From Candidatus Omnitrophota bacterium (GTDB lineage Bacteria; Omnitrophota; Gorgyraeia; Gygaellales; Profunditerraquicolaceae), in NCBI GenBank assembly GCA_028716305.1, contig JAQUQA010000016.1:1-11059 (forward strand): a DNA stretch of 11,059 nucleotides, in the 5' to 3' direction. A model generated the notes under the pieces. It did no database searches and was not told where the DNA came from. It worked only from the letters and a program-made list of their open reading frames with translations. A program made the translations under genes and the position numbers. Below, piece after piece: positions 6,642 through 11,059 of the stretch. The stretch's first letter is position 1. Every line of letters starts with the position of its first letter.

Positions 6642-7844
6642 TTATTCGAGGTAAGTGTAAATTTTGCCCTTATAATTGCGCAGAACATACTTTCCTTTGG
6701 CCTGGGAAAGGATGTAGTTGGGGCCCACGGGGATCTTTCCGCCTCCTCCCGGGCCGTCGATGACATAGGTGGGAACTGCGTATCCGGAAGTATACCCCCT
6801 TAGTTTTTCCATAATATTGATCCCTGTGGCTACGGGGGTGCGGAAATGCTGCGTGCCTCTGACCGGATCGCACTGATAGATGTAGTATGGCCGCACGCGA
6901 ATCTGTAATAATTCCTGCATAAGTTTTCTCATGATAAAAGGCCGGTCGTTGATCCCTTTCAAAAGCACTGTCTGGCTCCCCAGAGGGATCCCCGCGTCGG
7001 CCAGCATTTCACAGGCGATACGGCTGCGTTTGGTAATTTCCTTGGGGTGATTAAAATGGATACTGACCCAGAGAGGCGAATATTTCTTAAGCATATTTAC
7101 CAGCTTTTCGGTAATCCTCTGCGGCAAGGTAACCGGCACCCGCGTTCCCAGTCTCAGAAACTCTACATGCGAGATAGAGCGTATTTTTTGCACCAGATCC
7201 TCAATCTGCTCATCTTCCATGATTAAAGGGTCTCCGCCGGAAATAAGCACATCCCTGACCTTACGGTTGCTTTTTATATAATCGATCGCCGCGTCAAATT
7301 TACCGGCGGAGTTTTCCGATTTTTCTTCGGTCTGGCCGACCAGCCTTCTGCGGGTGCAATGCCGGCAATACATGGCGCAATGTTCCGTAGACAATAAAAG
7401 CACCCGGTCGGGATATCTATGCACCAAATGTGGAGCGGGCGAATCCCTGTCTTCGGCACAAGGATCGGTCATTTCATGGGGAGCGACTAGAAATTCCGCG
7501 CTTACCGGCACCGCCTGACGCCTGATCGGGCAATTTGCATCATCCGGGTCCATCAGGCTTGCCCAATAAGGGGTAATCGCCATCGCTAGTTTGCCTTTTG
7601 CCTTGTCCGTCCCCTTGTCCTCCTCCGGGGTCAACTTGATGATCTGGCTCAGCTCCTCTTTACTGCGGATCCGGTGTTTGAGCTGCCAATGCCAATCCTC
7701 CCAATCCAAAGGATTAACATCTTTGTAAATCGCGATCTGCTGATAATCGCGTATCCGCCTGATACTGCGAATGGGCAGAGAGATAATTTCCGGTGAAACT
7801 TTCTGCTGTTCGCTAACAGCGGTATTATTATTTAGGCTGCTCAA
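6642..7844 (-). CDS. kamA: KamA-family radical SAM lysine 2,3-aminomutase
   Basis: A 400-residue PLP- and [4Fe-4S]/SAM-dependent aminomutase, predicted to convert L-lysine to L-beta-lysine. The radical SAM cluster motif is CAMYCRHC (C156, C160, C163), followed by TRRR whose first arginine (R165) matches the substrate-carboxylate arginine of clostridial lysine aminomutase. GGDPL is at 203-207. The PLP lysine is K370 in DGPGGGGKIPVGP. D326 (YQCDP) and D363 (VIDGP) match the two aspartates that hold the lysine side-chain amine. Length agrees with true lysine 2,3-aminomutase rather than the shorter EpmB. The start is TTG at 7844, overlapping the previous gene by 17 bases with AAAGG about six bases upstream. 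No ATG or GTG occurs before the conserved core begins. Context with two ATP-grasp ligases argues for biosynthesis using beta-lysine rather than lysine fermentation: no beta-lysine 5,6-aminomutase or AblB acetyltransferase is present here. Confidence 0.92.
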   Translation of the reverse strand: MSSLNNNTAVSEQQKVSPEIISLPIRSIRRIRDYQQIAIYKDVNPLDWEDWHWQLKHRIRSKEELSQIIKLTPEEDKGTDKAKGKLAMAITPYWASLMDPDDANCPIRRQAVPVSAEFLVAPHEMTDPCAEDRDSPAPHLVHRYPDRVLLLSTEHCAMYCRHCTRRRLVGQTEEKSENSAGKFDAAIDYIKSNRKVRDVLISGGDPLIMEDEQIEDLVQKIRSISHVEFLRLGTRVPVTLPQRITEKLVNMLKKYSPLWVSIHFNHPKEITKRSRIACEMLADAGIPLGSQTVLLKGINDRPFIMRKLMQELLQIRVRPYYIYQCDPVRGTQHFRTPVATGINIMEKLRGYTSGYAVPTYVIDGPGGGGKIPVGPNYILSQAKGKYVLRNYKGKIYTYLE

Positions 7845-8844
7845 CTCTGACCTTTCTTCTTTCCATGGCGCTCATTAAGATGGCATTGATCAAATCCTCG
7901 TATTTCATTCCGGCGGCATATGCCATTAGAGGAAAGTTAGATTCCTTGGGATCCAGCCCGGGTAAAGGATTTATTTCCAAAACATAAGGGGTATTATCCG
8001 CGGTCAGGCGGATATCCGTGCGCGAAATATCGAAACAGCCTACCGCCCGATGCGTCCTTAAGGCCGCATCCTTGACCCGGGTCTCTATTTCCTTATCCAA
8101 ACGGGCCGGACAGTAAAATTCCGGCGCCAGGCCCAGGGCGGCGGACCCCTGGAATTCTTTCATCCGCCAGGAATAAAAAAATTCGCCGCTGTTCCTGCAA
8201 TTAGAAAAATCTATTTCCAGCACCGGCAGTATCACCACCTTGCCGTTTTCCAGGATTCCCACCGTAAGCTCTTTACCATCGATAAACTCTTCGACCAACG
8301 CCTCCTGCCTGTAGATGTTGGTGATCTCCTGGATCTTCTTATAAAGATCGGTTTTCGCAAAAACTACGCTTGAACGGTCTATGCCTTTTCCGGACCCCTC
8401 GCGGTTTGGTTTGACAATTAAAGGAAAGCGCAGCTCGCGATCGAGTTCTTCGCTGTCTTTGGAAAAAAGCTGGAAGTTCGGAGTGGGGATATTTTCTGCT
8501 TTGAGGATTTTTTTCGTGAAGGCCTTATTCAGGGCCAATGCCAGGGAAAAACTCCCCGAACCCGTGTAAGGAATATTCAGATGGTCCAATATCGCGGGGA
8601 CCTCCGACTCGCGGAATTTTCCGAATTTCCCCTCGGCAATATTGAAAACCATATCTACCCGATTTTGTTTCAGGTAGGAGATCAGCCGCGGATGATCGAC
8701 ATCAACGGTATCGACACTGTGCCCTTTGACCCGCAGCGCCCCGGCTATCGCGTCGACGGTTTCCGGAGAATCGAACTCGGAGAAAAAATCCGGGGGCTTG
8801 GAATCGTCCTTCTTCTTCAGATTGCAGGTCAGGGCTACTTTCAT
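7828..8844 (-). CDS. ATP-grasp ligase 2, D-Ala-D-Ala ligase-like
   Basis: A 338-residue ATP-grasp protein related to D-alanine-D-alanine ligases. The first half has FNIAEGKFGKFRES (67-80) and PYTGSGSFSLALALNK (92-107). The ATP-grasp fold has IVKPNREGSGKG (143-154), VEEFIDGKELTVGI (184-197) and FDISRTDIRL (271-280), and the metal-binding end VLEINPLPGL (288-297). Ddl enzymes normally start with a GGxSxE segment whose glutamate helps hold the first D-Ala; here it reads VALTCNLKKKDD, so the substrate is probably not D-Ala. It starts three bases after the stop of ligase 1 without a clear ribosome site and overlaps kamA, so all three are coupled. Predicted reaction: ATP-driven amide-bond formation through an acyl phosphate. 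It shares much sequence with ligase 1 and looks like an old duplication. The substrate is unknown; beta-lysine is an inference from position. Confidence 0.85.
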   Translation of the reverse strand: MKVALTCNLKKKDDSKPPDFFSEFDSPETVDAIAGALRVKGHSVDTVDVDHPRLISYLKQNRVDMVFNIAEGKFGKFRESEVPAILDHLNIPYTGSGSFSLALALNKAFTKKILKAENIPTPNFQLFSKDSEELDRELRFPLIVKPNREGSGKGIDRSSVVFAKTDLYKKIQEITNIYRQEALVEEFIDGKELTVGILENGKVVILPVLEIDFSNCRNSGEFFYSWRMKEFQGSAALGLAPEFYCPARLDKEIETRVKDAALRTHRAVGCFDISRTDIRLTADNTPYVLEINPLPGLDPKESNFPLMAYAAGMKYEDLINAILMSAMERRKVRVEQPK

Positions 8845-8847
8845 GGA

Positions 8848-9837
8848 TTATTCTAAATTATATCTTTTTAAAGCGCTTTTTAAAATCCTGCCGATCATCT
8901 CTTCGTATGTAATTCCCATCCTTTTGGCGATCAGCATAAAGACGTCTTCCGTGGATAATGAAGGTAACGGGTTAATCTCCAGGACATAGGCGTTGCCCCG
9001 TTCGTCCATCCGGAAATCGATCCTGCCGAAATCGCGGCATTCTACCGCCTGATAGGTCTTTAGGGCATACTCCCGCATCATCTGCTCTGTTTCGGCTGAG
9101 ATCTCCGCCGGACAGACATACTCCAGTTTATCGGAGGCAATCCGGGCGAAGGTATAGAACTTTTCGTTTAATTCTACCTTACCGTCTATTTTGATCTGGA
9201 CAACCGGCAGTGCCTCTGCGGGGTCGTTTCCGATCACCGCAACGGTAAACTCCTGCCCGGCAATGAATTCCTCCACCAACGCAGGCTGCTTATAGGTATT
9301 GATGATAATCTCTACCTGTTTCTTCAGCTCCTGCGCATCCTTCACGCGTGAATTCTCGCTTAATCCTTTAGAGGAACCTTCAAAGCGCGGCTTGACGATC
9401 ATCGGGAACTTACAATGGTCGGTATCCGAAAGCTCTGCCAGGGCCTTTATCTCGAAAAACTTCGGGGTAGGAATTTTTTCCGCGATAAAAATCTTTTTCG
9501 CGATCACCTTGTCCAGCGTCAATCCCAGGGTCAGGGCGTCTCCTCCGACAAAGGGGATCCCGGCCATCTCCAAAAGTATGGGAACCTGTGATTCGCGATT
9601 CCTGCCTTCTATCCCTTCGGAAATATTAAAAACAATGTCGACTTTCAGGGAATCCAGTTTTTCCAGAAGGTTAGAGGCGTTTCCGATCCTCTCGACACGG
9701 AATCCGTTTGATTCGATTGCCTTGGCGATGACGTCGATCGTGGAGGGGTGGTCAAACTCCGCATTCGCATCCAGAGGATCCCCTTCTTTAAACTGGTAAT
9801 CTGTCTTTAAATCGTAGGTTAATCCGACTGTTTTCAT
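8848..9837 (-). CDS. ATP-grasp ligase 1, D-Ala-D-Ala ligase-like
   Basis: A 329-residue ATP-grasp protein and first gene of the five-gene unit. Motifs in order: DIVFNISEG-EGRNRESQVP (67-85), PFVGGDALTLGLTLDK (95-110), MIVKPRFEGSSKGLS (146-160), VEEFIAGQEFTVAV (188-201), RDFGRIDFRMD (268-278) and YVLEINPLPSL (284-294). It keeps the second-half Ddl residues (GSS of the phosphate loop, the arginine of GRID, the EIN metal ligands). It lacks the N-terminal GGxSxE signature (here VGLTYDLKTDY), so D-Ala:D-Ala ligation is unlikely. Start ATG at 9837 has no Shine-Dalgarno of its own. The nearest upstream element is a mini-ORF ending TAG directly against the ATG, and a terminator hairpin lies just before it, suggesting controlled expression. 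Together with ligase 2 it may add residues stepwise to one product (inference). Confidence 0.85.
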   Translation of the reverse strand: MKTVGLTYDLKTDYQFKEGDPLDANAEFDHPSTIDVIAKAIESNGFRVERIGNASNLLEKLDSLKVDIVFNISEGIEGRNRESQVPILLEMAGIPFVGGDALTLGLTLDKVIAKKIFIAEKIPTPKFFEIKALAELSDTDHCKFPMIVKPRFEGSSKGLSENSRVKDAQELKKQVEIIINTYKQPALVEEFIAGQEFTVAVIGNDPAEALPVVQIKIDGKVELNEKFYTFARIASDKLEYVCPAEISAETEQMMREYALKTYQAVECRDFGRIDFRMDERGNAYVLEINPLPSLSTEDVFMLIAKRMGITYEEMIGRILKSALKRYNLE

Positions 9838-9870
9838 CTATACGCAAAAAAAGGGCTCCTCTTGTATCAT
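9838..9870 (-). CDS. Possible 10-codon leader mini-ORF
   Basis: ATG at 9870 opens a reading frame encoding MIQEEPFFCV and stopping at TAG (9840-9838). The next three bases are the ATG of ATP-grasp ligase 1, in the same frame. GAGGG four bases upstream and GGAG ten bases upstream could serve as ribosome site. The start codon lies in the loop of the terminator hairpin and the frame runs through its 3' arm and T-run. A ribosome here would prevent the hairpin from forming and would deliver termination-reinitiation at the next gene, which lacks its own ribosome site. This is an inference; chance occurrence of such a short frame is quite possible. Confidence 0.35.
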   Translation of the reverse strand: MIQEEPFFCV

Positions 9871-9878
9871 TGAGCCCT
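9846..9878 (-). terminator. Intrinsic terminator hairpin in the leader of the ligase-kamA operon
   Basis: On the minus strand AGGGCTC (9878-9872) pairs with GAGCCCT (9858-9852) in a seven-pair stem with a 13-nt loop. It is followed without a gap by a T-run (seven T at 9852-9846 counting the closing base). The run ends only eight bases before the start codon of ATP-grasp ligase 1, so no promoter fits in between. Because a good promoter lies upstream at 9993-9965, the hairpin sits inside the operon leader and would act as an attenuator. Alternatively it also stops readthrough from the glycosyltransferase gene. Confidence 0.75.
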
Positions 9879-9935
9879 CACTCCCTTTCTAATTTTTCAC
9901 TTTTTTTATTTAAACCCCTCTTAAAAAATATTAAA

Positions 9936-9952
9936 ATCGGTTGCCGATCAAC
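9936..9952 (-). promoter_or_regulatory. Two alternative small hairpins at the start of the leader RNA
   Basis: Within the first 25 nt after the predicted transcription start, GTTG (9952-9949) can pair with CAAC (9943-9940) around ATCGG. Alternatively ATCGG (9948-9944) can pair with CCGAT (9940-9936) around CAA, followed by TTTTAATATTTTTT. The two stems exclude each other. Both are short (four and five pairs), so their role is uncertain. They are noted because they precede the attenuator-like terminator in the same leader. Confidence 0.3.
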
Positions 9953-9964
9953 TTTTATACTTGT

Positions 9965-9993
9965 TTTTTATCATAACATCTATTCTTTGTCAA
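9965..9993 (-). promoter_or_regulatory. Sigma70-type promoter for the ligase-kamA-kinase operon
   Basis: On the minus strand a perfect TTGACA (9993-9988) is followed after 17 bases by TAAAAA (9970-9965), preceded by TGA to give an extended -10 (TGATAAAAA). The predicted start near 9958 gives a leader of about 120 nt to the ATG at 9837. It is the only convincing promoter before the five closely packed genes. The region is strongly AT-rich. Confidence 0.7.
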
Positions 9994-10018
9994 GAGTTTT
10001 TTATCGACGGGAAAACAC

Positions 10019-10075
10019 TAAATTTATTATTTTTTTAAAAAAATTGCGCAAAATCACTTTTTTTCTCTAAATTTA
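10019..10075 (-). terminator. AT-rich palindromic 3' end of the glycosyltransferase gene
   Basis: The eight-base palindrome TAAATTTA occurs at 10068-10075, overlapping the stop codon, and again at 10019-10026. Between them on the minus strand are an A-run (about 10064-10058), a TTGCGCAA palindrome (10051-10044) and a T7A7 tract (10043-10030). The A-run and T7 can pair around the GCGC centre, and the outer palindromes extend the fold. It could end the glycosyltransferase transcript or bend the DNA upstream of the next promoter. The stem is AT-only, so efficiency as a terminator is doubtful. Confidence 0.35.
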
Positions 10076-11008
10076 TCTTTTACGCCGGCGGTCAAACGCG
10101 GCTGCGATAACCCTGAAAACCTCTTTTTTTATAAAGCCGGGCCGAAAAAACATAATATGCGCCCAGCTTAGGCATTCATAAAACAGTATTCCCGGCAGAT
10201 GCAGCAAAAAACCCAAAAAACTTTCGTTTTTGATCAGTGTCAGATAACGGTTTTTCACGAGGTCCCTGAAGAGGTCTTCGTTCAGGTATCTTCTGGCAAA
10301 AGGCCGGTTGACCCCCTCTGCGCTTCTCACCGTGCCTCCCCGGATATGATAGGCTACCGCGGAAGGAACATAAAATCCCAGCCACCCCTTGCGTTGCGCC
10401 CGCCATGACACATCCAGGTCCTCATAAAAGATCCCGAACCGCGAATCAAAATATTCTCCGCCTTCCTTTATCGACTCGAGCATGGCGCGGGAATAAAAGG
10501 CCGCTGCTCCGTTGACACCGAAAACATATTCCGGTTTTTCAAACTGCCCCCGATCGGGTTTTCCGTATCCCCTTTCCCGCGCCGTGCGCCAATAACTCAA
10601 AAATAACCCCGTGCTATCGAGTGTTTTTTTGTCCGCGCGCATAAGTTTACCGCTGACCATGCCGACTTTTTTGTCTTTGAAAAACCCTTTCCAGGCCTGC
10701 GAAATATAATTTTCATCAAGCACGACATCATCATTAAGGCAAAGCACGTATTCTCCCCGGCTTTTGGCGATTCCGAAATTCAATGCCTGGCAATACAAAA
10801 GATTCTCCCGAAATGAATATAATGCTATCCCCTTAAACGAATCCGCAATTTCCCGGGAGGAGCGCTCATCCGAAGCGTTATTGATTACGATGATCTCGAG
10901 ATCTACCCCCTGCTGCGGCCGCAATGACCGCAGGCAGGGATCAAGATAATCCCTCCTGGCGCAGGTAACGATGATTACGCTGATAATTTGTTTTGACGTC
11001 GATTCCAT
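10073..11008 (-). CDS. Family 2 (GT-A) glycosyltransferase, WbbL rhamnosyltransferase-like
   Basis: A 311-residue inverting glycosyltransferase expected at the inner face of the cytoplasmic membrane, transferring a nucleotide sugar in polysaccharide, O-antigen or glycolipid synthesis. It begins with the GT2 strand ISVIIVTCARRDYL (9-22) and has VINNASDE (41-48). The metal-binding NDD is at 92-94 (CLNDDVVLD), GVNGAAAFYSR is near 164-174, and the catalytic ED motif is in GIFYEDLDVSWRAQRKGW (192-209). H221 lies in AYHIRGG. A hydrophobic stretch at about 264-288 may bind the membrane. The pattern is closest to WbbL-like rhamnosyltransferases, but sugar and acceptor cannot be read from sequence. 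ATG at 11008 is the only start before the conserved first strand, has no Shine-Dalgarno, and lies close to the -10 box. No other sugar gene is in the window, so its cluster may continue upstream. Confidence 0.9.
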   Translation of the reverse strand: MESTSKQIISVIIVTCARRDYLDPCLRSLRPQQGVDLEIIVINNASDERSSREIADSFKGIALYSFRENLLYCQALNFGIAKSRGEYVLCLNDDVVLDENYISQAWKGFFKDKKVGMVSGKLMRADKKTLDSTGLFLSYWRTARERGYGKPDRGQFEKPEYVFGVNGAAAFYSRAMLESIKEGGEYFDSRFGIFYEDLDVSWRAQRKGWLGFYVPSAVAYHIRGGTVRSAEGVNRPFARRYLNEDLFRDLVKNRYLTLIKNESFLGFLLHLPGILFYECLSWAHIMFFRPGFIKKEVFRVIAAAFDRRRKR

Positions 11009-11019
11009 CTTGAACTAAA

Positions 11020-11028
11020 ATTATAACA
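11020..11028 (-). promoter_or_regulatory. Extended -10 promoter of the glycosyltransferase gene
   Basis: On the minus strand TGTTATAAT (11028-11020) is a perfect extended -10 element. At 17 bases upstream the -35 position reads TAGCAG, a poor match, which extended -10 promoters tolerate. The predicted start near 11013 leaves only about four to six bases before the ATG at 11008, so the mRNA would be nearly leaderless. This agrees with the lack of a Shine-Dalgarno sequence. Confidence 0.5.
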
Positions 11029-11059
11029 TAATGTATATTCCGCTGCTACTCTTAATCTT

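Noticed and set aside
6642..7844. EpmB (EF-P lysine aminomutase) as the identity of the KamA gene
   Set aside because: The 400-residue length, the full N-terminal extension and both side-chain-binding aspartates fit lysine 2,3-aminomutase better, and neither epmA nor efp is nearby.
7828..9837. Annotation of either ATP-grasp gene as ddl (D-Ala-D-Ala ligase for peptidoglycan)
   Set aside because: The N-terminal Ddl signature is missing in both, no mur or fts genes are nearby, and the operon partner is KamA.
1..11059. CRISPR array, transposase, integrase or phage genes
   Set aside because: No regularly spaced repeats and no such protein motifs were seen on either strand.

Overview
The window is a dense bacterial chromosome segment. 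All eight protein genes that can be supported lie on the minus strand, so transcription runs from high to low coordinates. Short intergenic gaps, Shine-Dalgarno starts, sigma70-type promoters and a cytosolic hybrid histidine kinase fit a mesophilic bacterium of moderate GC content. There is no ribosomal RNA or lineage marker. The gene style (EF-G paralogue with a YchF-like partner, KamA with ATP-grasp ligases, REC-GAF-kinase) resembles uncultivated groups such as Omnitrophota or deltaproteobacteria-like lineages, but this is only an impression at low confidence.

Layout in the direction of transcription. (1) 11008-10073: a family 2 glycosyltransferase with its own extended -10 promoter and almost no 5' leader, followed by an AT-rich palindromic end. 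(2) 9993-4565: a tight five-gene unit of ATP-grasp ligase 1, ATP-grasp ligase 2, KamA-type lysine 2,3-aminomutase, REC-GAF-histidine kinase and single-domain response regulator. It is preceded by a clear promoter and a roughly 120-nt leader. The leader contains an intrinsic-terminator hairpin and a 10-codon mini-ORF whose stop codon abuts the first start codon. (3) 4544-1732: an EF-G-like translational GTPase with a consensus promoter, coupled by a 1-nt gap to a YchF-like protein that has lost its GTP-binding motifs. (4) 1731-1430: a gene-free, palindrome-rich interval. (5) 1429-1: purH, cut by the window edge about 40-50 residues before its expected C-terminus and carrying a G-run-rich insertion.

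The most interesting unit is (2). Lysine 2,3-aminomutase makes L-beta-lysine. The two neighbouring ATP-grasp proteins look like D-Ala-D-Ala ligases in the ATP-binding half but lack the usual N-terminal Ddl signature. The simplest inference is a pathway that makes beta-lysine and joins it through amide bonds to one or two partners (a small peptide, osmolyte or envelope component), made with a co-transcribed two-component pair and possibly controlled by attenuation in the leader. The product is unknown. The second candidate system is the EF-G paralogue with its P-loop-less YchF relative, which suggests a ribosome-associated factor pair.
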